A DNA stretch of 64,000 nt from NCBI GenBank assembly GCA_947642445.1, contig CANRSF010000001.1:117062-181061 (forward strand), in the 5' to 3' direction. Made by a program: the position numbers and the translations under genes. This DNA comes from an uncultured Collinsella sp. (GTDB lineage: Bacteria > Actinomycetota > Coriobacteriia > Coriobacteriales > Coriobacteriaceae). Below, in pieces: positions 16,269 through 25,705 of the stretch (positions are counted from its first letter, which is position 1; the number at the start of each line of letters is the position of its first letter). The notes under the pieces are model-generated. The model ran no database searches. It worked only from the letters and a program-made list of their open reading frames with translations, and had not been told where the DNA came from.

Positions 16269-18728
16269 ATGAACGATTCTGCTCTTAAGAGCTTCTGCAC
16301 CTGGGCCCGTACGGAGCTCATCAAAGGCGTGGAGGCGCAGATGGTGCGCTACGGCATCACCGAACCTGCACCCGCGCCCGTTGGGTCCGAGACCGTTAGC
16401 GGCCTGCCCCTAAGTCCGGCTGAGATTGAGCAACGCGACGAACTGCTGCGCATGCAGGCAGAGGTGGGTCACGAGGCGCTGCGCGACCGTGCGGCCTACA
16501 CCTGGTTCAACCGCATCGTGGCCATTCGCTTCATGGATGCACGCGGATGGCTTCCCAGCCGCATGCGCATGCTAAGTCGTGCGGACGGCAGCCATGGCAG
16601 CGAGGCCGTGGAGAACGCACTGGACGTAGAGATAGCGACGGCCGATACCGATCGCATAGCCGAGCTCAAGATGGCGGGCTTGGATGAACCGCTGTGGCGC
16701 TATCTGTTTGTTGCTCAGTGCGAGGAGCTTGCCGATTGCCTGCCGGGTGTCTTTGAGCGCGTGGGCGGAGCCATGGAGCTGCTGTTGCCCCAGGGCCTCA
16801 TGATGTCCGACGGCGTGGTGGGCAAACTCAACACCATTCTCGCTGACGAGGACTGGCGCAAGGGCGTGACCGTTCTGGGCTGGATGTATCAGTACTACAA
16901 CGCTGACGTCAAAGACGAGTTCTTCAAGTCCAAGCGCAAGGCAGCGGCGGCGGACATCGCGCCCGCCACGCAGCTCTTCACCCCCGAGTGGATCGTGCGC
17001 TATATGGTCGAGAACTCGCTCGGCCGTCTGTGGATGCTCAGCAATCCGGGGAGTTCGCTACGCGAGCGCATGGAGTATTACATCGCGCCCGATGCTGAGC
17101 ACGAGGACTTCATCCACATCTCGAGCCCCGAGGATATAACCCTCTGCGACCCAGCGTGCGGCTCGGGCCATATCCTGGTTTATGCGTTTGATCTGCTCTT
17201 CCATATGTACGAGGAGCGCGGCTACCGCGAGCGCGAGATCCCGGAGCTCATCCTGACCAAAAACCTCGCTGGCATGGAGATCGATTCCCGCGCGGCACAG
17301 ATCGCGGAGCTGGCGCTTGCCATGTGCGCCCGCGAGCACGACCGTCGCTTCTTTAGGCGTGGCGTTCGTGCCGACGTTACCGTGCTCTCGAGCATCCCGC
17401 TAGGGGAGGACGAGCTGCCGGGTAACAAGAAGCTCGCCGAGGAACTGAGCCATTTGGGCGAGATCGGTTCGCTGCTCAATCCTTCAGAGGACGAGATCGA
17501 CGAGCTCAAGACTGCCGCGGCGAGCTGTTCCGACGACCTTTTTGCCGCTACGACCAAAACTAAGCTCGAAAGCGCCGCCGCCATCTGCGAGAAGCTGTCC
17601 CGTCGTTTTACCTGCACTGTGGCGAATCCTCCGTATATGGGCAGTAGCAGCTTTAACTCGTTCATGAGTAAGTGGGTCAAGAGGAATTATCCCGACGTGA
17701 AGAGTGACCTGTTCTCCAGCTTTGTCGTTCGCATGTTCAGTCTCGCCAAGGACCACGGCGAGTGCGGAGTCATGTCGCCTTTCGTCTGGATGTTCATCGG
17801 AAGCTATGAGAAGCTCCGCAACGAGATTATCGACAACAGAACGCTGACCTCTCTCATCCAGCTTGAGTACTCGGGCTTCGCTGGCGCGACCGTGCCCATC
17901 TGTACCTACACGTTCCACAATTCGTTCGTCAAGGGCTACAAGGGCGGCTATGTGCGCCTTTCGGACTTCGTTGGTGCTGCTGTCCAGGCCCCGAAGGCCC
18001 TCGAGGCGATCCGAAACCCCGACTGCGGCTGGTTCTACCGCCGCGACGCCGACACCTTCAAGCAAATCCCCGGCACCCCCATAGCCTACTGGGCCAGCGA
18101 GGGGTTACTTTCTGCTTTCTCGCTGGGTAGCTCCATTGGCGATTTTTCGGACTACACAGGGTCTCAAAACAAAACAGGTGATAACAATTTGTATTTGCGC
18201 TTGTTTTGGGAGGTTGATGCACATTCGGTTGGGCGCAAGGGCTCGTGGGCCACTTATTCAAAGGGCGGTGACTTTCGTCGATGGTTTGGCAATCTTCATT
18301 GGCTGGTTTCGATCAAGAAGGACGCAATTGAGTTTTACCGGAGTAATCCGACCTCCAATTTGTTGGCGTCGAAATATTGGTACAGTGAAGGCATTTGCTA
18401 CACAATGCTGACATCAGGCAAGCCGAGTTTCAGGCTATTTCCACCGACGGGCGGATTTGACATGGCCGGCCCATGTATTTGCAATCTGGGCCAAAACAAG
18501 AACTGGGCGCTGGGCTTCCTCAATTGTTCCATCGCTGCCGATGTCCTCAGCATGCTTAACCCCACTCTTAACATGCAAGTGAGAGACATCAAAGCTCTTC
18601 CCATGCTTATTTCCGCTGAGCTTCAACCGGCAATTAATAGTCTGGTCGACAGCAACGTAGACATTTCCAAAATCGACTGGGACTCGTTTGAAACCTCTTG
18701 GGATTTCAAGCGCCATCCACTGATTTAG
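16269..18728 (+). CDS. pglX: BREX methyltransferase PglX, N-terminal part (split gene)
   Basis: PglX methylates adenine to mark self DNA in BREX. This 819-residue ORF has an N-terminal helical region, SAM-binding motif DPACGSGHILVYAFDLL (about residue 293), and catalytic motif IV NPPY (about residue 451), then a target-recognition region. It stops right after DWDSFETSWDFKRHPLI. In single-chain PglX proteins this segment is followed by a further ~320-residue domain, bringing the length to about 1150-1220; here that domain is a separate ORF (19490-20458). The last ~600 bases are visibly more AT-rich than the first 1800, suggesting exchange of the recognition region. The start at 16269 follows AGAAAGG. 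Confidence 0.92.
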   Translation: MNDSALKSFCTWARTELIKGVEAQMVRYGITEPAPAPVGSETVSGLPLSPAEIEQRDELLRMQAEVGHEALRDRAAYTWFNRIVAIRFMDARGWLPSRMRMLSRADGSHGSEAVENALDVEIATADTDRIAELKMAGLDEPLWRYLFVAQCEELADCLPGVFERVGGAMELLLPQGLMMSDGVVGKLNTILADEDWRKGVTVLGWMYQYYNADVKDEFFKSKRKAAAADIAPATQLFTPEWIVRYMVENSLGRLWMLSNPGSSLRERMEYYIAPDAEHEDFIHISSPEDITLCDPACGSGHILVYAFDLLFHMYEERGYREREIPELILTKNLAGMEIDSRAAQIAELALAMCAREHDRRFFRRGVRADVTVLSSIPLGEDELPGNKKLAEELSHLGEIGSLLNPSEDEIDELKTAAASCSDDLFAATTKTKLESAAAICEKLSRRFTCTVANPPYMGSSSFNSFMSKWVKRNYPDVKSDLFSSFVVRMFSLAKDHGECGVMSPFVWMFIGSYEKLRNEIIDNRTLTSLIQLEYSGFAGATVPICTYTFHNSFVKGYKGGYVRLSDFVGAAVQAPKALEAIRNPDCGWFYRRDADTFKQIPGTPIAYWASEGLLSAFSLGSSIGDFSDYTGSQNKTGDNNLYLRLFWEVDAHSVGRKGSWATYSKGGDFRRWFGNLHWLVSIKKDAIEFYRSNPTSNLLASKYWYSEGICYTMLTSGKPSFRLFPPTGGFDMAGPCICNLGQNKNWALGFLNCSIAADVLSMLNPTLNMQVRDIKALPMLISAELQPAINSLVDSNVDISKIDWDSFETSWDFKRHPLI

Positions 18729-18736
18729 GTGTTTTT

Positions 18737-19429
18737 ATGACCGTAGAGAAGAATCAATTCGACGAAGGTGTTAACAGGGTCTCTAGTCTTTTGGCACTGT
18801 ATGACAGCCTGCAAATAGAAGGATCTGCTAGAACGTCGAAGGAAAAAAGACCGACGGATATCTTGCGCGCTGCGCTCGTTTTGCTTCATTCGGCGGAAGA
18901 GGATTATTTTCGTAATATACTCATTCATTGGTATCCCATAAAGGCTGATTCGAAAGCCTTGAGCGAAGTCTCGCTAGCTGGCAGTGATGGAAGAACATCC
19001 AAGTACAGCTTTGATAGATTTGCTTCCTTTTCTGGCAAAACCGTCGATGAAGTAATTTCCGAATCTGTGCGTGAGCATTTTTCGCGAATGAGTTTCAACA
19101 GCTATAAAGATATTGATAGTCGCCTTAAAAAGATAGGCTTGTCGCTCGGTGCTTATAAGCGACAAGCTGAAATAGATGCGCTAATTCAGCGAAGGCACAA
19201 GGTTGTTCACGAAGTTGATTTAATGCAGGACGAATCAAGTGGAAAGAGCCGAACAAGACCTATTAAATCTGCTCAAGTTCGGATTTGGATGGAATGCTCA
19301 ATGGACTTGGTTCAAACAATTGATGAGCAAGTGAGTGCTTGGGAAAAACAGGAAACACAACCGCCGGAAGAAAGCTCCGTCGGCATCGATGAAACCGTTT
19401 GCGCTGGAGAAGAGCCGAATGGGGCATAG
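18737..19429 (+). CDS. RiboL-PSP-type HEPN protein inserted in pglX
   Basis: This 230-residue protein starts MTVEKNQFDEGVNRVSSLLALYDSL and contains DILRAALVLLHSAEEDYFRN, SFNSYKDIDSRLKKIGLSLGAYK and QRRHKVVHEVD. The last holds the R-x4-H signature of HEPN RNases with a polar residue (His) after Arg. The overall pattern matches the RiboL-PSP-HEPN family, often found beside restriction or toxin systems. It lies 8 bases after the PglX-N stop and 60 before PglX-C, same strand, in visibly AT-rich sequence. Likely role (inference): an RNase effector released when BREX fails, or a modulator of PglX. No antitoxin is obvious unless PglX itself is the partner. Confidence 0.75.
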   Translation: MTVEKNQFDEGVNRVSSLLALYDSLQIEGSARTSKEKRPTDILRAALVLLHSAEEDYFRNILIHWYPIKADSKALSEVSLAGSDGRTSKYSFDRFASFSGKTVDEVISESVREHFSRMSFNSYKDIDSRLKKIGLSLGAYKRQAEIDALIQRRHKVVHEVDLMQDESSGKSRTRPIKSAQVRIWMECSMDLVQTIDEQVSAWEKQETQPPEESSVGIDETVCAGEEPNGA

Positions 19430-19489
19430 CCGTGTTTCTTCAATTTCCTGTTGTTGACAACGTCTTATACATTCATTAAGAGGTAACTA

Positions 19490-20458
19490 ATGTCAATCTT
19501 ACTTTCTGATAAATACGAGGCTCGCAAGGCCGAGGTCAATGCTCGCTTTGAGCAGCTTCGCGCTAACGAGGAAGAACTCAACCGCATCTTCGCCAAAATC
19601 TACAACATGGAGGGGGAGGTGCCCATCGAGGTCGAGGATAAGTACGTTTCGGTGGCGCGCATCTTTGATACCGCCGATGAGATTCCCGAGAGCTATAAGG
19701 GCAACAAATACGTGCGCACCAAGCGCGACGAGATCACCTCGCTCATAAGCTACGCCGTGGGCTGCATGTTTGGCCGCTATTCGCTGGATGCGGACGGGCT
19801 GGTCCTGGCCGATCAGGGCGCCACGGTTGACGACTACCTGGCCAAGATGCCCGATCCCGATCATGTGACCTTTATGCCCGACGCCGACAACGTACTGCCC
19901 ATCACCGACGACGAGTACTTTGACGACGACATCGTGCGCTACTTTATCGACTTTGTGCGCACTGTGTACGGCGAGGAGACGCTCGAGCAGAACCTGGCCT
20001 TTATTGCCGAGGCGCTCGGCGGCAAGGGCACCTCGCGCGAGGTAATCCGCACCTACTTTTTGAAGGACTTCTTTAAGGACCACTGCCAGACCTATAAGAA
20101 TCGTCCCATCTACTGGCTGCTCGACAGCGGCAAGAAGAATGGCTTCAAGTGCCTTGTTTACATGCATCGCTACCAGCCCGACCTGTTGGCTCGCATCCGC
20201 ACCGACTATGTGCATGAGCAGCAGGAGCGCTATCGTTCCCAGATCGGCTATGCCAACGACGCCCTTGCCGGTGCCGAGCGCGGCGAGCGCGTGCGTTTGG
20301 ATAAGCGCGTCAAAAAACTCAATGACCAGCTCAAAGAGACCATTGGCTACGAGGAGAAGCTGCACCACTTGGCAGACCAGATGATTAAGATCGACCTGGA
20401 TGACGGCGTCAAGGTCAACTACGCCAAGTTTCAGGATGTGCTGGCGAAGATTAAGTAA
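19490..20458 (+). CDS. pglX: BREX methyltransferase PglX, separate C-terminal domain
   Basis: This 322-residue ORF is homologous in pattern to the C-terminal domain of full-length PglX: EEELNRIFAKIYNMEGEVPIEVEDK, LISYAVGCMFGRYSLD, DEYFDDDIVRYFIDFVRTVYGEE, FLKDFFKDHCQTYKNRPIYWL, DSGKKNGFKCLVYMHRY and IKIDLDDGVKVNYAKF. It has its own ATG with AAGAGG 8 bases upstream, so it should be made as a free polypeptide and may reassemble with PglX-N. Codon use returns to the GC-rich host style within about 30 bases of the start. The domain carries no methyltransferase motifs; in single-chain PglX it contributes to structure and DNA contacts. It is 23 bases from pglZ. Confidence 0.9.
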   Translation: MSILLSDKYEARKAEVNARFEQLRANEEELNRIFAKIYNMEGEVPIEVEDKYVSVARIFDTADEIPESYKGNKYVRTKRDEITSLISYAVGCMFGRYSLDADGLVLADQGATVDDYLAKMPDPDHVTFMPDADNVLPITDDEYFDDDIVRYFIDFVRTVYGEETLEQNLAFIAEALGGKGTSREVIRTYFLKDFFKDHCQTYKNRPIYWLLDSGKKNGFKCLVYMHRYQPDLLARIRTDYVHEQQERYRSQIGYANDALAGAERGERVRLDKRVKKLNDQLKETIGYEEKLHHLADQMIKIDLDDGVKVNYAKFQDVLAKIK

Positions 20459-20481
20459 TTGCAGATACGGTAAGGATATTC

Positions 20482-23190
20482 ATGCCTAAGATCGATGTAG
20501 AAGAACAGCTCAAACTGCGGTTTTTGCAACCGTTGCCTGCATGCGTGCCGCGCCGTGTGGTGGTTTGGCACGATGCGGACGGCGAGTTTGCCCATGAGTT
20601 TGAGCGGTTGGCCGCCGAGGGTTTCGACGGCGCGGGGGCCGATGACGGCGTTATGCCCGCTCACGGTGACTTTGAGCGCCCAGTGCGCTTTGTTGAGGCC
20701 TGCGAGGGCCACATGTTTGCCGTTAAGAAGCTCATCAACCGCGATGACCTTGCGAACGATATCTTGCTGTATCGTCGTTGCCCGCGCGGCAGGCTTGAGG
20801 GCGATTGGCTTGCCGATGTTGAGCTGTATGCCGATCAGTTCCAGGCTGACTATCTTTCGCTTTTGGCCGATCAGCTGGGAATCGAGAATATCGACGCCGT
20901 GCGCGAGAGTCTGCGCGAGCACAAGACGTTCTTTGATGCCAAGACCCGCTGCGTTAAGTTTGCCGCGTGTGTTCCGCATGCTTCGGGCGCATCAGATATC
21001 GAACTCGGTATCCTTACGGTGATTTTTGGCGGTAAAGAGGTTGGCGACGCGCGCCCCGCGTTTGTGCTGCGCGGCTGTATGACCACGCTGCTGCACGAGG
21101 GCCCCGAAGCGCTGGCTGCGCTGGTGGATAAGTACAGCTTGCGCGACGTCCTCTCTGCCTTTATGCTGCGCTGCTATGGGTTTGATGGGCCGCTGTACGA
21201 GCGCGACTCACTGCTTATGCTTGCATCCCATGTGCTCCTTACGGCGGCATCCACCGCGCTTCCCGAGGGGGCGCTCAAGGGACTCGAAAGCTATGTGGCT
21301 CCCGCCTACGGCCCCTATTGTCTTGAGGCGGTGCGTACGTGGGACCAGGCCGCCGATGCCCAGGTATCGAGCGAGGATTTATTTGAGATCTGCCGTTTGG
21401 TGGAGGATGCCCGCGGGCTCTTTGCACGGTTTGAGGCCCTGTCGATCGATGTGCTGACCTCGCTTGATGTGTTCCCGTGCGTCAATGAGGCCGTACTCTC
21501 GCAGCTGTTCTGCTCGTTTGCTCAGGGCGCGGACCGTGTTGCGGATGCGCGCGCCTTTGCGGCGCGTCGCTGCGACCTAAGCTGGTACCGCCGTGTCGAG
21601 AGCTACTTTGACTTGCTTGCCGCCGTGGCCGATATGTGCGCGTTTAGGCAGGCACACGCGGGCGGGTTCCATCTGGCGCAGCCCCAGCAGGTGTGGGATG
21701 CCTACACGTCCGATTGGTATGCCATGGATGCCGCCTATCGTCATATGTGCACCGCGTATCTGCGGGCGCGCTCCGTCGAGTGCGATGTGCTCGAGGAGCC
21801 TGCCCGCGCTGTGGCGGACTGGGCGGAGAATCTCTACAGTAACTGGTTCTTGGCCGATGCCAATGCCTGCTGGGCGGTCGCTGCGCAAGGGGAGTGGGCC
21901 GATTGCGGTTACATCGATGGTCCTGCACGGCAGGATGAGTTCTACTGGCATGTGCTGCCCACCTTTGTGGGCTCTGCCAAGACGACGGTCGTTATCGTGA
22001 GCGACGCACTGCGCTATGAGGTGGCCTGCGACGTTGCGGCTCTGCTCGAGCGCGAGCGCGGCGGCAACGTCAAGGTCTCTAGCATGCAGGCGGTCTTTCC
22101 CTCCATTACCGAGGTGGGCATGCCCGCGCTGCTGCCGCATCAGGCGCTTGAGCTTGCAGCGGATGGTTCGTTTGTGCTGGTTGACGGCATGCCAACTGCG
22201 ACGACTCCGCAGCGCGAGGCCGTACTTACCCACATTGAGCCCACGGCCCGCGCTTTGCGCTCGAGCGCATACCTCAACATGGCGGGAACCGAGCGCAAAG
22301 CGCTGCTCAAAGATTCCAAGCTCGTTTATCTCTACCACAACAAGATCGATGCCACGGGCGAGAAGGCAGCTACGCAGGATGACGTTTTCGATGCCTGCGC
22401 GGACACCGTGGAGGAACTTGCCGCGTTGGCGCGCCGCGTGTGCACCGACGCCCCGGGCGCGCGTGTTGTTATAACGGCGGATCACGGCTTTATCTACACG
22501 CGTCGGGAGCTCAACGAGTGTCAGATGCTCGGCAAGCCAGACCTTCCCTTCCCTGACGCTCCCGTCATGCACGGCAAGCGTCATCTGGTGGTGCCCAACG
22601 AGGCCGTGGCCAAGCTTTCGGAAGAGGCATGCGGGGTGTTTGTTAATGTTGGCATGGGACGTTTGGGTGCCGGTTTTGAGGGATTTGCCCCGCGCGAGAA
22701 CGTGCACTTCAAGCGTCCCGGCGGCACTAACAACTACGTCCACGGCGGCATGAGCCTGCAGGAGCTCTGCGTGCCCGTTATCGGTTTTTGGCGTGCGCGC
22801 TCGGGTTCCAAGGACTTTGTCGACACGCGCGCGGCGACGCTGCGCGTGCTAAGTGAGGGACGCCGAGTGACCAACTCGCTCTTCTCGGTCAACTTGATCC
22901 AGGAAGAACCTGCCCAAGGTAAGGTCTTGCCGTGCGAGTACGAGCTGGTGTTTACCGATGCAAGTGGTAACGAGGTGAGCGATACGGTCAAGGCGCATGC
23001 CAACAAGACTTCTGTTAACTCGCAGGAGCGCGTGGTGCATGCCAAGTTTGCGTTGCATGCAGCGGATGGATTCTCGGCCAAGGGTCCGTACTATTTGGTC
23101 TGCCGCGAGCGCGAAACGGGCAAGATCGTTTGGCGCGAGACGTACACCATCGCTGTTTCGTTTGCCCCTGTTGCTGACTTTGGTTTTTAG
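20482..23190 (+). CDS. pglZ: BREX type 1 phosphatase-like protein PglZ
   Basis: This 902-residue protein has the length of type A PglZ. The C-terminal half holds the alkaline-phosphatase-superfamily core: TVVIVSDALRYEVACDV near residue 506 (metal-binding Asp), SMQAVFPSITEVGMPALLPH, and VVITADHGFIYTR near residue 663 (D-H motif). The final part, FKRPGGTNNYVHGGMSLQELCVPVI, supplies another conserved His. PglZ pairs with PglX in BREX; its in-vivo phosphatase or nuclease target is unsettled. The gene starts 23 bases after PglX-C with AAGG upstream; its stop TAG is merged with the AGGAG of brxL, indicating coupled translation. Confidence 0.93.
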   Translation: MPKIDVEEQLKLRFLQPLPACVPRRVVVWHDADGEFAHEFERLAAEGFDGAGADDGVMPAHGDFERPVRFVEACEGHMFAVKKLINRDDLANDILLYRRCPRGRLEGDWLADVELYADQFQADYLSLLADQLGIENIDAVRESLREHKTFFDAKTRCVKFAACVPHASGASDIELGILTVIFGGKEVGDARPAFVLRGCMTTLLHEGPEALAALVDKYSLRDVLSAFMLRCYGFDGPLYERDSLLMLASHVLLTAASTALPEGALKGLESYVAPAYGPYCLEAVRTWDQAADAQVSSEDLFEICRLVEDARGLFARFEALSIDVLTSLDVFPCVNEAVLSQLFCSFAQGADRVADARAFAARRCDLSWYRRVESYFDLLAAVADMCAFRQAHAGGFHLAQPQQVWDAYTSDWYAMDAAYRHMCTAYLRARSVECDVLEEPARAVADWAENLYSNWFLADANACWAVAAQGEWADCGYIDGPARQDEFYWHVLPTFVGSAKTTVVIVSDALRYEVACDVAALLERERGGNVKVSSMQAVFPSITEVGMPALLPHQALELAADGSFVLVDGMPTATTPQREAVLTHIEPTARALRSSAYLNMAGTERKALLKDSKLVYLYHNKIDATGEKAATQDDVFDACADTVEELAALARRVCTDAPGARVVITADHGFIYTRRELNECQMLGKPDLPFPDAPVMHGKRHLVVPNEAVAKLSEEACGVFVNVGMGRLGAGFEGFAPRENVHFKRPGGTNNYVHGGMSLQELCVPVIGFWRARSGSKDFVDTRAATLRVLSEGRRVTNSLFSVNLIQEEPAQGKVLPCEYELVFTDASGNEVSDTVKAHANKTSVNSQERVVHAKFALHAADGFSAKGPYYLVCRERETGKIVWRETYTIAVSFAPVADFGF

Positions 23191-23201
23191 GAGTGTGCCC
23201 T

Positions 23202-25610
23202 ATGTTTGATAGCCATGACGACGATCTGTGGGAAGTTCCCTCGATTGATGTGAATGCGCCCGTGCAGGCTGCTGTGCCTGTAGGGGAAGCCGTGCCTGCC
23301 CCGGAGGCTGAGACTGTCGAGCCTGCCTCGGAGGCTGAGGCTGCTGCGGAGGCCGTGGCTTCCGCGCTTGTCCCGGAGCCGACGGAGACCGCTGCGCCCG
23401 CCGAGGCCGAGGCGCCCGCCGAGGACGAGTCCTCAACCGATGGCTATGCCCAAGCCGTGGCCGAGACTCCCGAGGACGACGGCTACGACATGGATGTACT
23501 GGACGGCAAGCTGCTCGAGCACTTTGGCGGCAAGATCGTGCGCAAGGACCTTACGGCCCTTATGAAGCGTGGCGCCAACGTGCCTACCTTTGTGCTGGAG
23601 TACCTGCTGGGCATGTACTGCTCAACCGACGACGAGGATGCCGTGGCGGAGGGCCTGGGGCGCATCCGCAAGATCCTCACCGATAACTACGTGCGTCCCG
23701 ACGAGTCCGAGCGCATTAAGTCCAAGATCCGCGAGCTGGGTCGCTTTACCATCATCGATAAGGTGACGGCCAAGCTCGACGAGTACAAAGACATCTACGT
23801 GGCGTCGTTTGCCAATCTGACCATCGAACCGTTTGTGATGCCGGCCGAGTACGTGCGCGACTATTCCAAGATTCTGCAGGGTGGTATTTGGTGCATCATG
23901 AGCATCGAGTATCGTCACCCCTTGGATGAGGAAGACGAGTTTGGCATGGAGGTCTTTGGCGACGATGCGCCGCGCCGCGCCAAGGCCAAGCGTAAGAAGC
24001 GTGGGCCCGAGGACTCTCCGTTCAGCGTGGCGTCGCTCACGCCCATCCAGATGCCCAACCTGGACCTGGATGCCATGGTCGAAGAGCGCCAGTATTTCTC
24101 GCGCGACGAGTGGCTCAACATGCTGCTGCGCTCCGCTGGCTATGAGCCCAGCGAGCTTTCCGAGAAAGAACGCCTGCACTTTATCGAGCGTATGGTGCCG
24201 CTCATCGAGCGCAACTACAATCTGTGCGAGCTTGGTCCCCGCGGTACCGGCAAGAGCCATATCTACAAAGAGGTTTCGCCCTACGCCATCTTGCTTTCGG
24301 GCGGGCAGACCACCACAGCCAACCTGTTCGGCCGTATGAACTCCATGCGCGCCGATCGCGTGGGCTTGGTGGGCCATTGGGATTGCGTGACGTTCGACGA
24401 GGTCGCCGGCATGCGCTTTAAGGACACCAACGCCGTACAGATCATGAAGGACTATATGGCGAGTGGCAGCTACGCGCGCGGCCGCGACCAGATTAACGCC
24501 GATGCCTCCATGGTCTTTGAGGGCAACATCAACGACACCGTGCAAAACGTCCTTAAGACCACGCACTTGTTTGATCCGTTCCCACCGGAGTTCAACAACG
24601 ATTCGGCCTTTTTCGACCGTATCCACTATTACCTGCCGGGCTGGGAGATTCCCAAGATGCGCTCGAGCCTGCTGACCGGGCATTACGGCTTAATCACCGA
24701 CTGCCTGTCGGAGTTTTGCAAGGAGATGCGTCGCAAGGACTTTACGCATCATATCGACCGCTACTTCCGCTTTAACAGCGACTTTAACAAGCGTGACGAG
24801 ATCGCCGTGCGCAAGTCCTTTAGCGGCCTGGCCAAGCTGCTGTTCCCCGACGACGCTATGGACAAGGACGACGTTCGCTGGCTGCTGGACTACGCCATCG
24901 AGGGCCGCCGCCGTGTAAAGGAACAGCTCAAGATTATGGCGGGCGTCGAGTTTATCGACGTCAACCTGGGCTATATGGATGCCGACAATCCGCAGGACGT
25001 GCACGTGGTGCGCGTGCCCGAGCAGTCCGAGGATACGCTGATTCCCGACGGGCCGCTGTTGTCCGGCCACGTGTTTGGTGTGGGCAGGTCGCAGGGCGGC
25101 GAGGTTGCCGTGTACAAGCTGGAGAACAAGGCCGTTGCCGGCGAGTGCAAGTTTAAGCACGAGGGCGTTGCCTTTAATAAGCCGGTGCGCGATACGCTGG
25201 AAGCCGCGTTTGACAACTTTGTGAACCTGGCGAACCGTGTGGCGCCGGGCATGCACATTGGCTCAAAGGACTACCTGCTGTTCTATAACGACCTGCAGAG
25301 CAAGGGCCTGTCCGAGGAAGTCTCGCTTGCCGAGTTTGTGGGCCTGTGCTCCGCGGCGTGCAACCGCCCGGCGATGTCCGCGCTGGCGGTTCCGGGAATC
25401 CTGCGCATGTCGGGCTCTATGGATGAGATCCGCGGGCTCGAGGACATTATGCGCGTGGCTAAAAACGCCGGTGCCAAGCGCGTGATTTTGCCGCTGAGCG
25501 CCATCGCGGGCCTGCAGAGCGTTTCGTCCGAGATTATATCGGGGTTGAGCCCGGTGTTCTACATGGATGGCGATCCGGTCGATGCCGCGAAGAAGGCGTT
25601 GGATCTATAG
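23202..25610 (+). CDS. brxL: BREX Lon-like ATPase BrxL
   Basis: This 802-residue AAA+ protein has an N-terminal DNA-binding-type domain (LDGKLLEHFGGKIVRKDLTALMKRG), ATPase core with Walker A GPRGTGKSHIYKE (about residue 345) and VTFDEVAGM, and a C-terminal Lon-like domain (NLANRVAPGMHIGSKDYLL to the end). BrxL is known to form ring-shaped, DNA-encircling assemblies; the Lon-like part is not a proven protease. Unusually, residues ~15-90 are a low-complexity Ala/Glu/Pro segment (AEAAAEAVASALVPEPTETA) not part of the family core. The ATG at 23202 was chosen because AGGAG lies 9 bases upstream. It closes the canonical BREX set. Confidence 0.92.
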   Translation: MFDSHDDDLWEVPSIDVNAPVQAAVPVGEAVPAPEAETVEPASEAEAAAEAVASALVPEPTETAAPAEAEAPAEDESSTDGYAQAVAETPEDDGYDMDVLDGKLLEHFGGKIVRKDLTALMKRGANVPTFVLEYLLGMYCSTDDEDAVAEGLGRIRKILTDNYVRPDESERIKSKIRELGRFTIIDKVTAKLDEYKDIYVASFANLTIEPFVMPAEYVRDYSKILQGGIWCIMSIEYRHPLDEEDEFGMEVFGDDAPRRAKAKRKKRGPEDSPFSVASLTPIQMPNLDLDAMVEERQYFSRDEWLNMLLRSAGYEPSELSEKERLHFIERMVPLIERNYNLCELGPRGTGKSHIYKEVSPYAILLSGGQTTTANLFGRMNSMRADRVGLVGHWDCVTFDEVAGMRFKDTNAVQIMKDYMASGSYARGRDQINADASMVFEGNINDTVQNVLKTTHLFDPFPPEFNNDSAFFDRIHYYLPGWEIPKMRSSLLTGHYGLITDCLSEFCKEMRRKDFTHHIDRYFRFNSDFNKRDEIAVRKSFSGLAKLLFPDDAMDKDDVRWLLDYAIEGRRRVKEQLKIMAGVEFIDVNLGYMDADNPQDVHVVRVPEQSEDTLIPDGPLLSGHVFGVGRSQGGEVAVYKLENKAVAGECKFKHEGVAFNKPVRDTLEAAFDNFVNLANRVAPGMHIGSKDYLLFYNDLQSKGLSEEVSLAEFVGLCSAACNRPAMSALAVPGILRMSGSMDEIRGLEDIMRVAKNAGAKRVILPLSAIAGLQSVSSEIISGLSPVFYMDGDPVDAAKKALDL

Positions 25611-25705
25611 GGATGCGAGCGTGGGGGCTTGCGTGCGCGAGGCGTTTGTCTTGTGCGCGTGGGCCCGCGGGCATGTTGGCACGTCACGCGTGAGGAGGCC
25701 TTGCC

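Noticed and set aside
19490-20458. PglX-C ORF as an unrelated new gene
   Set aside because: It matches the PglX C-terminal domain pattern over its whole length (SYAVGCMFGRYSLD, FFKDHCQTYKNRPIYWL, LDDGVKVNYAKF).
16269-20458. Simple frameshift or sequencing error splitting pglX
   Set aside because: About 760 bp including a complete unrelated gene with its own start lies between the parts, so no single base change could join them.
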